A DNA stretch of 64,000 bases from Acidobacteria bacterium Ga0077534 (lineage in GTDB: Bacteria; Acidobacteriota; Blastocatellia; Pyrinomonadales; Pyrinomonadaceae). The notes under the pieces are model-generated. The model was given only the letters and a program-made list of their open reading frames with translations, ran no database searches and had not been told where the DNA came from. Shown here piece by piece: positions 39,116-47,909 of the stretch. The DNA lies in NCBI GenBank assembly GCA_001464455.1, contig LNEI01000011.1:62001-126000 (forward strand). Direction: 5' to 3'. Positions within the stretch are counted from its first letter, which is position 1. Every line of letters starts with the position of its first letter. The position numbers and the translations under genes are program-made.

Positions 39116-41275
39116 CTACATCAATTTATCGGGAGTTATCGGAAGTTTTCGTATCCGTTTGCCTGTGGCATTGAAAACGGCGTTGGCGACTGCGGCCGCG
39201 ACCCCGACAATGCCGACCTCGCCTACTCCTTTGACCCCTAGTTTGTTGACGATCTTGTCTTCTTCCGCGACAAATGCGACGTCGATCGTGCCGATGTCGA
39301 GATTGACGGGAATGTGGTAATCGGCAAAGGTTCGCGTGACGAAATTCCCCCATCGCGGATCGAGGATCGACTCCTCATGCAGAGCCATACCAATGCCCCA
39401 AATGCAGCCGCCGAGTATCTGCGAACGTGTAGTTTTGGGGTTGAGTATCCGGCCGGCACCGGTTACGGCGACCATTCGATTGACGCGGATCATTCCGGTC
39501 TGTTCGTTCACCCATACTTCGGCAAAGTTAGCATTGAACGAGTGGCTCGAATACTGTCCCGCCTGAGCCGGAGGCCGCGCATCTACCCGGGTTTGAAACT
39601 CGGTCAGGTTTGCTTCGGACATCAACTCTGCAACGTTGACGGGAACCGGATCGCTCGGGCCCGACGATTTCGGTGACCTTGCCTGTAGTTCCGAAATGCA
39701 CTGAAGACAAACCTCGCTTACCGCGTTCGAGAAACTTGCCGCTCCTACCGAGCCAACCGAGCCGGCGGCAGGCGGCAACGAGGAATCGCCGATCTTGACC
39801 GATATACGGGAGATCGGCAGATCAAGCGTTTCAGCAGCGATCTGTGCGAGGATCGTATGAGTTCCGGTTCCGAGATCGCTTGCTGCCAACTCGACCGTTG
39901 CCTCGACGTCTGTTCCTTTTCGCGTTAATTTAGCGATTGCTGAAGTTCCCTGCTGGCGTGCGGGATACGAACCGACCGCGACGCCGGAACCAACGAGAAA
40001 TTCTCCGTTTCGCACCTGACGCGGCTCCATTTTCCGGTTCTTCCAGCCAAACATTTCAGACCCGCGACGGAGACACTCCACGACCGAACGCGATGACCAT
40101 GGGCGGCCATTCGCGGGGTCTTTATCGGGTTCGTTCTTGAGACGGAACTCGATCGGATCCATCTTCAGCGAGTAAGCAAGCTCGTCAATAGCGCACTCGA
40201 GTGCAAAACTCCCCGGAGCTTTACCAGGACCGCGCACAAACGTCGGGCTGATCACGTTCATCGCCGTGGTTTTGTATGAGATCAGCGAATTTGGAACTGC
40301 ATAGGTCATCGCCGAAACGTCGCCGCAGCCCTCGACGAACTGACTCGTCGTGCCCGTGTGCGTTGAAGTCTCATGAGCGATCGCTGCCAGTTTCCCTGTT
40401 GCATCGGCGCCGAGCCGCATTCGTTGGACATTTTTCTGTCGCAAACCAACGGAATTAACCATCTGTTGGCGAGTCAAAGCGAGTTTTACTGGTCGCTTGA
40501 CGACCTTTGCCGCCATCGCTGCTAGCGCAGTATTTCCCCAGGCACCGCCTTTTGCCCCGAAACCGCCGCCTATATGAGGCGTTATGACACGCACTTGCTC
40601 GGGTTTAAGGCCGAACACCGTAGCCATCGCTCCCCGCATTCCCATCACTACCTGAGATGGGTTATAGATCGTAAGATTGTCGCCCTCCCACATGGCGATC
40701 GTCGAATGCGGCTCCATCGGTTGATGGTGCTCGATCGGCGTTTCGTAAACAGCGTCGAGTTTGTGCTCAGCCGCCGAATACGCCTTCTCAAAATCTCCTC
40801 TCACTACATCCGCTCTGGCCGGGGAAGGCGACTTTTGAGCAGTCTTGATCAGCTCGTCAAAGTTTACTCGAGCTTCAGCCTTTGCGTAAGTGAATTTGAT
40901 CATTTCTGCCGCAGCTTGTGCCTGTTCAAAGGTTTCCGCTACGACAACCGCCGAATGCTGCCCAAAAAATTCGATCTTTGCATCCTGCAGAACGCTTCCG
41001 CCGGAGAGATTTCCAGCGGGAGTCAATTTGGGAGCGTTCTTGTGGGTTATAACACCGATAACGCCCGGTGCTTTCTCGGCAGCAGCCGAATCGATGCCCG
41101 AGATCGTTCCTGCAGCAGTTGCTGCTTTGGCGATGACAGCATAGGCGACGTTGGCGACGGGCCAATCAGTCGCAAATCTCGCCGTGCCGGTTACCTTAAA
41201 GATGCCGTCGATGCGGTTGACATTTTCCCCAATGAATTTGTTTTTACGATTCTTGACCGTTTTTTCTTCGCTCAT
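39116..41275 (-). CDS. Molybdopterin-binding subunit of xanthine/aldehyde oxidase family
   Basis: 719 aa, the large catalytic subunit of a three-subunit molybdenum hydroxylase (PaoC/YagR-like). The N-terminal a/b hammerhead (RIDGIFKVTGTARFATDWPV, EKAPGVIGVITH) is followed by the Mo-cofactor domains with GGGFGAKGG, FVRGPGKAPGSFALE and a late GVGEVGIVG. The partner FAD and 2Fe-2S genes overlap directly upstream (4 bp and 14 bp). Family members oxidise aldehydes or purines with water; the substrate cannot be fixed from sequence. The first chromosomal gene right of the island. Confidence 0.9.
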   Translation of the reverse strand: MSEEKTVKNRKNKFIGENVNRIDGIFKVTGTARFATDWPVANVAYAVIAKAATAAGTISGIDSAAAEKAPGVIGVITHKNAPKLTPAGNLSGGSVLQDAKIEFFGQHSAVVVAETFEQAQAAAEMIKFTYAKAEARVNFDELIKTAQKSPSPARADVVRGDFEKAYSAAEHKLDAVYETPIEHHQPMEPHSTIAMWEGDNLTIYNPSQVVMGMRGAMATVFGLKPEQVRVITPHIGGGFGAKGGAWGNTALAAMAAKVVKRPVKLALTRQQMVNSVGLRQKNVQRMRLGADATGKLAAIAHETSTHTGTTSQFVEGCGDVSAMTYAVPNSLISYKTTAMNVISPTFVRGPGKAPGSFALECAIDELAYSLKMDPIEFRLKNEPDKDPANGRPWSSRSVVECLRRGSEMFGWKNRKMEPRQVRNGEFLVGSGVAVGSYPARQQGTSAIAKLTRKGTDVEATVELAASDLGTGTHTILAQIAAETLDLPISRISVKIGDSSLPPAAGSVGSVGAASFSNAVSEVCLQCISELQARSPKSSGPSDPVPVNVAELMSEANLTEFQTRVDARPPAQAGQYSSHSFNANFAEVWVNEQTGMIRVNRMVAVTGAGRILNPKTTRSQILGGCIWGIGMALHEESILDPRWGNFVTRTFADYHIPVNLDIGTIDVAFVAEEDKIVNKLGVKGVGEVGIVGVAAAVANAVFNATGKRIRKLPITPDKLM

Positions 41276-42282
41276 GCCACCACCTCGCTCTTCAGTGCCC
41301 GCTTAAAGGCAAGTACCATTGCTCGCCGGGCCAACTCGACCTTGTAACCATTGTGTTCCAGCGGTTTCGCATCCATTAGCTCGGCATCAACAGCCGCCCT
41401 TAGCGACGCATCATTAAGATCCTTCAATGATTTGCCGGTGAGCAGTTTTTCCGCTTGATCGCAACGCCATGGCTTATGCGAGACGCTGCCAAGAGCTACG
41501 CGAGCCTTTGCGACCGAACCGCCTTTTATCTCAAACGCCGCCGCTACCGACACCAGTGCAAACGCATAACTAGCACGATCGCGTACTTTCAGATAGTAGG
41601 AATTCGCGGCCATACCAGCCGACGACATTGGTATGTCGATCGACGTTATCATCTCGCCCGGTTCCAATGTATTGTCCTTTTCGGGCGTATCACCCGGCAG
41701 GCGATGAAAATCAGCAAACGCGATCGAACGCTGTTTTTTATCGGCTCCCGAAACCTTTACAACCGCATCGAGTGCCATCAGGGCAACGCTCATGTCTGAC
41801 GGATTTGTCGCGATACATTTATCGCTCCAGCCGAAGATCGCATGCCCCTTGTTGATGCCTTCCATGGCTCCGCAGCCGCTGCCGGGTTCTCGTTTGTTAC
41901 ACGGCATGTTGACGTCGTAGAAATAGGTACACCTTGTCCGCTGCATCAAATTCCCGCCGTTCGTTGCCATATTCCTGATCTGCGCCGAAGCCCCTGCGAG
42001 GATCGCCTGCGACAGCATTGGGAAATTGCGGCGAATGAGCGCGTGATTGGCAGTGTCGGAGTTTTTCGCTGTACTGCCTATCGAAATAACGTTGCCGGAA
42101 GAACGTATCTTCGAGAACGCGAGCCCCGAAATATCTACAAGTTCTGAAGGCTTCGCGACGCCTTCCTTCATCAGATCGAGCAAGTTCGTCCCGCCCGCGA
42201 GAAATGCTGCCTCGCGATTGGTCGAGACTGTCTTTGCTGCTGCCGCCACGTCGGTCGCTCTTGTGTATTTAAACGGTCGCAT
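41272..42282 (-). CDS. FAD-binding subunit of the molybdenum hydroxylase
   Basis: 336 aa, PaoB/YagS-like. FAD-binding motifs FLAGGTNLLDLMKEG and ASAQIRNMATNGGNLMQRTRC lie in the N-terminal half, with a cysteine-bearing insertion (RTRCTYFYDVNMPCNKREPG) that in PaoB-type subunits holds an extra iron-sulfur cluster. The C-terminal CO-dehydrogenase flavoprotein domain follows. It passes electrons from the Mo subunit via FAD. The start overlaps the Fe-S gene end and the stop overlaps the Mo-subunit start (ATGA-type). Confidence 0.9.
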   Translation of the reverse strand: MRPFKYTRATDVAAAAKTVSTNREAAFLAGGTNLLDLMKEGVAKPSELVDISGLAFSKIRSSGNVISIGSTAKNSDTANHALIRRNFPMLSQAILAGASAQIRNMATNGGNLMQRTRCTYFYDVNMPCNKREPGSGCGAMEGINKGHAIFGWSDKCIATNPSDMSVALMALDAVVKVSGADKKQRSIAFADFHRLPGDTPEKDNTLEPGEMITSIDIPMSSAGMAANSYYLKVRDRASYAFALVSVAAAFEIKGGSVAKARVALGSVSHKPWRCDQAEKLLTGKSLKDLNDASLRAAVDAELMDAKPLEHNGYKVELARRAMVLAFKRALKSEVVA

Positions 42283-43060
42283 CGCTTCCCTCCTTGCTCA
42301 TATCAAAGATCACTGCCATCGGGTCAGTCGCCTTTCCCGTGTGCACTTCACGGATCGCCGCGACAATGTTGGGATAAGCCCCGCAGCGACAGAGATTTCC
42401 GGACATTCGCTCGCGGATCTCCTCGTCGGAAAGCGTGATGCTCGCGGCGGTCTTTCGCATGTCTTTGGAAACGTAGCTAAGTTCCCCGTTCCTAGCCTCG
42501 TGCATCAGACCGATCGCCGAACATATCTGTCCGGGAGTGCAGAAACCACACTGAAAACCGTCATGCTTGATAAAGGCGGTTTGCATCGGATGCAGCACGT
42601 CGCCCTTCGCGACCCCTTCGATCGTCGTTACGCTTCGGCCCTCACACTGAGCCGTTAGCGTCAGGCACGAAAGTACTCGGCGGCCATCCATCATGACGGT
42701 ACACGCACCGCATTGACCATGATCGCAGCCCTTCTTAGTACCCGTGAGGGCGAGTTTCTCGCGGAGTGCATCGAGCAAAGTCATTCGCGAATCAACCGAG
42801 ACCGATTTTGCGGCGTCGTTGACCCGGAAAGAGACTTTTACTGCCTGTTCGTCGCCTAGCGGCACGAACTCAGCCATCTCCTCACCGGCAAGGGCGGTAC
42901 GCTTTGCGAGAAACTGCAAAACGACCGCGCCGAGCACCGCAGTCGAACTCTGGCCTATGAATTTTCTTCGTGATTCGCCGAGGTCGGAAAGCACCTCTTC
43001 TAAAAGTTCAGCCTCATCGGCCGTTAACTCATCGACGAGTTCGGGAAAGTTGTCGGACAT
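42269..43060 (-). CDS. 2Fe-2S subunit of the molybdenum hydroxylase with Tat signal
   Basis: 263 aa, PaoA/YagT-like. Residues ~31-58 contain SRRKFIGQSSTAVLGAVVLQ, a twin-arginine signal, here preceded by an unusually long ~30-residue acidic leader. Two 2Fe-2S clusters are marked by CDHGQCGACTV...C (plant-ferredoxin type) and CGFCTPGQICS...CRCGAYPNI. The Tat signal on this subunit implies that the whole folded enzyme is exported to the periplasm, as known for E. coli PaoABC. It is the first gene of the operon. Confidence 0.9.
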   Translation of the reverse strand: MSDNFPELVDELTADEAELLEEVLSDLGESRRKFIGQSSTAVLGAVVLQFLAKRTALAGEEMAEFVPLGDEQAVKVSFRVNDAAKSVSVDSRMTLLDALREKLALTGTKKGCDHGQCGACTVMMDGRRVLSCLTLTAQCEGRSVTTIEGVAKGDVLHPMQTAFIKHDGFQCGFCTPGQICSAIGLMHEARNGELSYVSKDMRKTAASITLSDEEIRERMSGNLCRCGAYPNIVAAIREVHTGKATDPMAVIFDMSKEGSDATV

Positions 43061-43084
43061 TTATTCCTCCTTGTTCAGAAAGCG

Positions 43085-44632
43085 CTAAACCTGATCGCGC
43101 CATTTTAGGACTTCTTCTCGCAGTATTGGATTCTGCTGAAAGCTCCCGGTTTGCCCCTGAGCTGCGGTCGCACGCTGAATGTGCCAATAGCTCAAGCCTA
43201 ATTTGCCGATAGCACGGACATAACGGCTGCGCGGCCGAAACTTGCCATTAAACAGCCCGCCAAGTATCCATCCAGAGCTTTTGAAGGCTGACGTAGCGGT
43301 CTTCGCATGGTCTGCGGGGATCAGCCCTCGAGCGATATCGATCGCTAGCATCTCGTTCAGGATCTTGTTCTGCCTTCTCATAATGTACAGTGAGAAGCCA
43401 ACGAATATCAAGAAAAATGGGATTTGCAGGATCACGTAGCTGACAAGAAAGCCCTCGATCCCGCCCAAAACAGCCACTCCGTTCCAAATCGCGTGCAAGG
43501 CCACGGCGGCAAAATAACCGAAAACTGGTGCGGCGATCTTCACGAACGTATTGTGCGATTCGCGTGCTATTCCGCAGCCGATACCCATCATGCAGGTAAA
43601 GGTAACGTGGGCGAAGGGCGACATAATGCCTCGAAGGACAAAAAGGACCGCGAGGCCCCCAAAGCCGCCCGCCCCTACTGCACGGCCGTAATAAAGCACG
43701 TTCTCAACGGTCGCAAACCCTAGGGCTATGACGCCCGCGAAAACGATACCGTCAAGAATATCGTCAAAATACTTACGGAAAAAGATGAGCAGGATGATGA
43801 GCCCTAGCCCCTTTGAACCTTCCTCAAATATCGGCGCCGAAACTATCGCCCCGATCGCGTCTCCCGCCGCGGGCGAGATCGCCACGGCCGCCACCGTGCC
43901 AATCAAGGTATTTACGATGAATGAAACGATGACCGCCACCAAAGCCCCCCAGGCGAAAGCCAGTGCGAGCAGCCACAGCGGTTCGGGGTCGTACCGGTCT
44001 AGCCAAATGAGCGGCAGCAGATAGATCATCGCCGGTGTGAACGCCACGAAGGTCGCGATGATCGCGGGTATCACGCCGACGCTCGCGAACATGAGCAGGG
44101 CCACGAACAGGGCCATGAAGATGATCGCAAAGATCGTTACGCCGATACCTATGTAGGCTCCCGTCCTGGACGGTTCAGGCTTGACGACGACAGCACCGCC
44201 GCCGAGGGCGAAATTCTGCAGTGAAGCCTGCATACTGACCGGCTCCTGAGCCGCTGTCTGTTGAAATTGCTGAGCTTCGTACTCACGAAAGCTTTGCTGC
44301 CCTGAAACGACCGCCTGAGGCATCGCGGCGTCGATCCTGATCTTGGCGGTTACACCGTTTACGCCGAACTGAACCTCATCGCCCGAATTAAGCTTTGCCG
44401 ACTCGACTCTGTTGCCGTTTACGAGCGTACCGTTGGTGCTTTTATTGTCCGTAAGATAGAAGCCATCGGCTCGGGCCTCGATAAAAGCGTGTTGCTTTGA
44501 AGCGATCCGCTCGGTGTGCGGATCTAGCCTGACACTGCAGGTGTCGCTGCGGCCGATGGTTATAAAACCGGTTTCGAGTTCGTAACCCCGGCCCGCGAGC
44601 GAGCCGCTGCTGATCGTCAGGTGTAATTTCAT
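43085..44632 (-). CDS. FHA domain fused to PrsW-family membrane protease
   Basis: 515 aa. The N-terminal FHA domain (1-100) has FITIGRSDTCSVRL, KQHAFIEARADGFYLTDNKS and NGTLVNGNRV, which binds phosphothreonine. A linker leads to eight or so transmembrane helices from residue ~155. The PrsW signature residues appear as IFEEGSKGLG, FATVENVLYYGR and SPFAHVTFTCMMGIG, the conserved Glu/His set of this glutamic-type intramembrane protease family. A short soluble tail ends the protein. FHA plus PrsW suggests protease activity gated by Ser/Thr phosphorylation, which is inference. An inverted-repeat terminator separates it from the upstream gene. Confidence 0.87.
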   Translation of the reverse strand: MKLHLTISSGSLAGRGYELETGFITIGRSDTCSVRLDPHTERIASKQHAFIEARADGFYLTDNKSTNGTLVNGNRVESAKLNSGDEVQFGVNGVTAKIRIDAAMPQAVVSGQQSFREYEAQQFQQTAAQEPVSMQASLQNFALGGGAVVVKPEPSRTGAYIGIGVTIFAIIFMALFVALLMFASVGVIPAIIATFVAFTPAMIYLLPLIWLDRYDPEPLWLLALAFAWGALVAVIVSFIVNTLIGTVAAVAISPAAGDAIGAIVSAPIFEEGSKGLGLIILLIFFRKYFDDILDGIVFAGVIALGFATVENVLYYGRAVGAGGFGGLAVLFVLRGIMSPFAHVTFTCMMGIGCGIARESHNTFVKIAAPVFGYFAAVALHAIWNGVAVLGGIEGFLVSYVILQIPFFLIFVGFSLYIMRRQNKILNEMLAIDIARGLIPADHAKTATSAFKSSGWILGGLFNGKFRPRSRYVRAIGKLGLSYWHIQRATAAQGQTGSFQQNPILREEVLKWRDQV

Positions 44633-44654
44633 ACTGCAATCATAGGAACAAAAC

Positions 44655-44688
44655 GCCCAAAGTCAAGCGTTTCGGCCTGACTTTGGGC
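44655..44688 (-). terminator. Terminator of the HARE-HTH gene
   Basis: GCCCAAAGTCA (44655-44665) and TGACTTTGGGC (44678-44688) form a perfect 11-bp stem. On the leftward strand it is followed by GTTTTGTT. It lies 35 bp beyond the stop of the 207-aa gene and just upstream of the FHA-PrsW start. Confidence 0.75.
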
Positions 44689-44722
44689 ATTGATCTAACA
44701 CCTTTGTGCGATTCGGCCGCTC

Positions 44723-45346
44723 CTACGAAGCGGCCTGATAAGCTTCTCGTATGACCAGGTCGAAAGTTCCCGGGTCGACCTTGCGAAACCGGCTATTTCG
44801 GCTTAGCGAAACCGCAACCGAGATAGTAGGGTTATTGCCCTTAAATTTCATACCGCCCGCGACCAGCATATTGTAGAGCTCATTGACGTGAAGCGGCTTT
44901 CCGGCCTCGCGCAGCAGCAATGTACACGACTGAGTTATCGTTCGATCGCTAAATCGGTTGCTGATCGGCTCGAAATCCTGCTGGACGAGCTTTGGTCGAT
45001 TCTGGTTGAGATATGCAACCGAACCATCACGTCGATAGTCCCGTGTCTGCATGTCCTGTACATTCGAACGAATGTCAGTGCGTTCGCCTCCACCAGAAGG
45101 CGGCACGTCGTCGACGAGATGGAAGGTACTTCCGATGCTTGGAGACCGGCCGGCTGTCATGGATAGTCGAACTCCGTCGATCGCCTTGGCGGTCTGCGCT
45201 GCACTGTTCTCTAGCGCGGCGATCTCGCGCTTAAGCTTGTCGACCTCGGATTCTGCTTCTCGGAGCCGTGTTAAAGCCTGGCTAAGCGCTCCGCGCGTCT
45301 TGTCGAGAATTTCTTCAAGAGCTTCTACAACTTTATCGTCTAACAT
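44723..45346 (-). CDS. Coiled-coil protein with HARE-HTH winged helix
   Basis: 207 aa. Residues 1-65 are a coiled coil (ALEEILDKTRGALSQALTRL…EVDKLKREIAALENS). The middle is disordered. The C-terminal ~70 residues read LREAGKPLHVNELYNMLVAG … NPTISVAVSLSRNSRFRKVD … GTFDLV, which matches the HARE-HTH winged helix, a DNA-binding module also found in RNA polymerase delta and restriction proteins. Likely a DNA-binding regulator. The stop lies in a small GGCCGC/GCGGCC hairpin. It is downstream of, and co-directional with, the prenyl synthase gene. Confidence 0.72.
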   Translation of the reverse strand: MLDDKVVEALEEILDKTRGALSQALTRLREAESEVDKLKREIAALENSAAQTAKAIDGVRLSMTAGRSPSIGSTFHLVDDVPPSGGGERTDIRSNVQDMQTRDYRRDGSVAYLNQNRPKLVQQDFEPISNRFSDRTITQSCTLLLREAGKPLHVNELYNMLVAGGMKFKGNNPTISVAVSLSRNSRFRKVDPGTFDLVIREAYQAAS

Positions 45347-45412
45347 ATTGAAAATGTTGGCCTTGCGTGTCTACTACAACAAATTGAAGTTGGACGGTCA
45401 GCGTTAAAGATA

Positions 45413-46432
45413 TCAGTTTTTGCGCTCGGCAATAAAACTTAATACGCCTTCCAAACAAGAACGATACTCTGATTTGCTTAAAACATCAAGACTTTTTCTT
45501 GCGCGGGTCGAGTGGTCATCAGCCCGTTCTTTTATCTTTGCAATGATCGAGTGATCATCGAGCATCGACCGCAGCTCTTCGCGCGTGATCGCCGTATACG
45601 ATCCGTCGAACATGACTTTTTCGAGCCTCGACTTCGCCGATGGCTCTTTTTCCAGCAGATAGATCAGCGGCAGCGTTAGCTTTCCTTCGAGCAGATCAGA
45701 GCCCGCTTCTTTTCCGAGGCTTTCTGTGTCGGCAGTGAGGTCGAGGACATCGTCGAAAAGCTGAAACGCGATGCCGAGGTTCATTCCAAAGTCTCGAAGC
45801 CCTGCCTGAACTTCCCTCGTCGCCCCGCCAAGTATCGCCCCAACCTCACAGCACGCCGAGAAAAGAAACGCGGTCTTCCGTCTCAAAATATCGAAATACT
45901 CGGATTCAGTTATATCAAGCCGTCCGATCCGCGTGAGTTGTATCAACTCGCCCTCGGTCATCTTCCGCGTCAACTTCGTCAGAATATCGATGATCTCAAG
46001 CGAACGCTCCCGCACAGTCGTCTCAAAAGCGGACATGTACAGCCAGTCGCCCATCAGAACCGCCGTCTGATTCCCAAACCTGGCATTAACTGACGAACGA
46101 TTCCGCCGCAGATCGGCATTATCAATGATGTCGTCATGAACCAGCGTCGCCGTGTGAAGCATCTCCATTACGGTCGCCAGTCGGATAACGTTGTCCCTTC
46201 TTGCATCTCCACCGACCGTGTAATTTGCCAAGATCAACAAAGCCGGCCTTACCCGCTTCCCACCCGACGCACGCAGATATTCGCCCAGGTAATCGATCAC
46301 TTGAATATTCGATGACGCCTGACGTTCGTACTCTTCCTCAACCAAAGCCAACTCAGCCTTGATCAGATCAAAGATCCTTTTAGAGGCAAGATGAGAATCC
46401 TGCGGCTCACGGATTGGTGCAAATGTCTGCAT
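45413..46432 (-). CDS. ispB: Polyprenyl diphosphate synthase
   Basis: 339 aa, trans-isoprenyl diphosphate synthase. The two aspartate-rich Mg-binding motifs are DDIIDNADLRR (about residue 99) and FQLFDDVLDLT (about 227), with GGKRVRPALLIL near 56. It condenses isopentenyl diphosphate onto allylic primers to make the side chain of quinones or lipid carriers; chain length cannot be read directly. ispB is used by similarity; hepT/sdsA-type names are equally possible. The 5' end overlaps the HicB-like gene by 26 bp. Confidence 0.87.
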   Translation of the reverse strand: MQTFAPIREPQDSHLASKRIFDLIKAELALVEEEYERQASSNIQVIDYLGEYLRASGGKRVRPALLILANYTVGGDARRDNVIRLATVMEMLHTATLVHDDIIDNADLRRNRSSVNARFGNQTAVLMGDWLYMSAFETTVRERSLEIIDILTKLTRKMTEGELIQLTRIGRLDITESEYFDILRRKTAFLFSACCEVGAILGGATREVQAGLRDFGMNLGIAFQLFDDVLDLTADTESLGKEAGSDLLEGKLTLPLIYLLEKEPSAKSRLEKVMFDGSYTAITREELRSMLDDHSIIAKIKERADDHSTRARKSLDVLSKSEYRSCLEGVLSFIAERKN

Positions 46433-46595
46433 TTACTTCACTATCGAGACTGTATACTTCACAGACTAACTCAATCGCCTCGCCAATTCGAAAAACTAAT
46501 TCTTCCATTGAGTTTGCTTGTGTATGGCAACCCTTCAAATCAGGAGCAGACGCTACAAACACCCCGTTTTCATCCTGCTCAATGAATAAATCCAT
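46407..46595 (-). CDS. HicB-like small protein
   Basis: 62 aa with the HicB partial RNase-H fold signature: DLFIEQDENGVFVASAPDLK then GCHTQANSMEELVFRIGEAIE. HicB proteins are antitoxins of HicA mRNA interferases, but no HicA-like ORF lies next to it, and it lacks the C-terminal DNA-binding part of full HicB. It sits between lepB and the prenyl synthase on the same strand, in the first 10 bp after lepB. Confidence 0.75.
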   Translation of the reverse strand: MDLFIEQDENGVFVASAPDLKGCHTQANSMEELVFRIGEAIELVCEVYSLDSEVNADICTNP

Positions 46596-46604
46596 TCTAT
46601 TCAG

Positions 46605-47069
46605 CTAATTCTTTCCAATATATTTCGAGACTATTAGTTCCCGCTTAACCAATCCCCAAAATCGTGAGTCAGAGGAGCTATCTCGATTGTCACCCAATAC
46701 AAAGTAACTATCTGCCTTGACCATAAAAGACTGCTTGGGCCATTCTCGCTGATTGGTAGCGTCATCAACATAATCCTCTTCGAGGAGATTCCCATTAATA
46801 AAGACCTTCCGATCCCGCGTCGATATCTTCTCGGAAGGCAGCCCAACAATCCTTTTTATGTAAAACTTCGTTGGATCATTGGGATACTTGAACAAGATTA
46901 TATCCCCACGAGTTAAATTCGAGATGTCTGAAGAAAATAATAGTCGGTCACCATTTTTTATTGCTGGCAACATCGAATTGCCCTCAAAAATAACGGGCTT
47001 AGCACATGCGACTGACAGAAAGCTGATCGCTAAGATAAAAGCTAAGCTTTTTGATTTCAGGAAGCCCAA
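46605..47069 (-). CDS. lepB: Signal peptidase I (short form)
   Basis: 154 aa. The Ser nucleophile is in GNSMLP (about residue 31), the general-base Lys in FYIKRIVGLPSEK (about 72), and box E is GDNRDSSSDSRFWG (about 126). One N-terminal membrane anchor precedes a Cys (LSVAC), so lipidation is possible. It starts at TTG (47067-47069), with AGGAGT overlapping the end of yajQ; no ATG fits. It cleaves signal peptides of exported proteins. It is shorter than typical LepB because it has only one anchor segment. Confidence 0.9.
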   Translation of the reverse strand: MGFLKSKSLAFILAISFLSVACAKPVIFEGNSMLPAIKNGDRLLFSSDISNLTRGDIILFKYPNDPTKFYIKRIVGLPSEKISTRDRKVFINGNLLEEDYVDDATNQREWPKQSFMVKADSYFVLGDNRDSSSDSRFWGLVKRELIVSKYIGKN

Positions 47070-47074
47070 CGCCG

Positions 47075-47572
47075 TTAATTACTCCTGTAATTATCAAACG
47101 TCATATCGATGCCAAAGTCATGCCCTTTAAGCTTGGCCATGACTTCCTGCAAAGTGTCGCGATCTTTGCCTGAGACGCGGACGGTTTCGCCCTGGATCGA
47201 GGCCTGGACTTTGAATTTGGCTTCTTTGATAAACTTCACGACCTCTTTAGCTTTTTCGATCGGAATTCCCTGCTGCACCTTCACGAGTTGCCTGACTGTC
47301 CCACCGGCGGCGGGTTCGACCTTTTGGTAATCGAGTGCTTTGAGCGAGATCCCGCGTTTCAGTAGTTTACTCTGTAGAATGTCGTTCATGTTGCGGAGCC
47401 GCGTGTCGTCTTCCGCAGTCATCTGCAGGTCTTTGCCGATAAGGACTGTGGCGGCTTTGCTGCCCTTGAAATCGAACCGCTGCGAGATCTCTTTCTCGGT
47501 CTGGTTGAGAGCGTTCGTCAGCTCCGCGTAATCGGTCTTCGAAACGATGTCGAATGAATTTTCTTTTGCCAT
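47075..47572 (-). CDS. yajQ: YajQ-family nucleotide-binding protein
   Basis: 165 aa, full length for the family. It begins AKENSFDIVSKTDYAELTNA and contains EISQRFDFKGSKA, the conserved YajQ N-terminus, and ends with KLKGHDFGIDMTFDNYR. The fold is two ferredoxin-like domains; some homologues bind cyclic di-GMP and act on transcription regulators. lepB follows after 5 bp. Upstream is an unusual 11-bp-phased GTTTCA array. Confidence 0.95.
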   Translation of the reverse strand: MAKENSFDIVSKTDYAELTNALNQTEKEISQRFDFKGSKAATVLIGKDLQMTAEDDTRLRNMNDILQSKLLKRGISLKALDYQKVEPAAGGTVRQLVKVQQGIPIEKAKEVVKFIKEAKFKVQASIQGETVRVSGKDRDTLQEVMAKLKGHDFGIDMTFDNYRSN

Positions 47573-47909
47573 AACTCTATTTAACCACAGAAAAAGTACG
47601 TATGAAATGCAGGTCTAATTGCCTCACATCCGGCTGTAGCCCAGTCGACGGTTTCACCCTTGTTTCATGTTTGTTTCACAGTTGTTTCACCCATGCAATA
47701 CAGCTCTAAACTATTGCCTATAATGGTAGTTACGGCGATATTTTTGGCTTGTTTCACCGAAAATGAAAAAAACTTTTTCTAAACCTTTTTTATGGGCGAT
47801 CATCCGTTTTTCGCGTGAAGCCATATAATGCGCAGCCTCCTTGGAATTACGATTCCGGAACAAAAAGGTTGCACATATGTTACCACGTTTCATATTCGAT
47901 GCAATCGAT
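47573..47909. other. Upstream region of yajQ, with phased repeat array
   Basis: 337 bases between yajQ and tatD, both leftward, so it holds the 3' end region of tatD and the yajQ promoter. The only structure is the GTTTCA array at 47649-47759. An A/T-rich stretch follows at 47760-47800. Confidence 0.5.
47649..47759. promoter_or_regulatory. GTTTCA repeats in 11-bp phase upstream of yajQ
   Basis: GTTTCA starts at 47651, 47662, 47673 and 47684, an exact 11-bp spacing, with TTGTTTCAC(C/A) as the best consensus; a fifth copy is at 47751, 67 bp (six turns) further. Repeats one helical turn apart put binding sites on one face of DNA, as for cooperative regulators. The array is about 80-190 bp upstream of yajQ. 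Confidence 0.55.
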
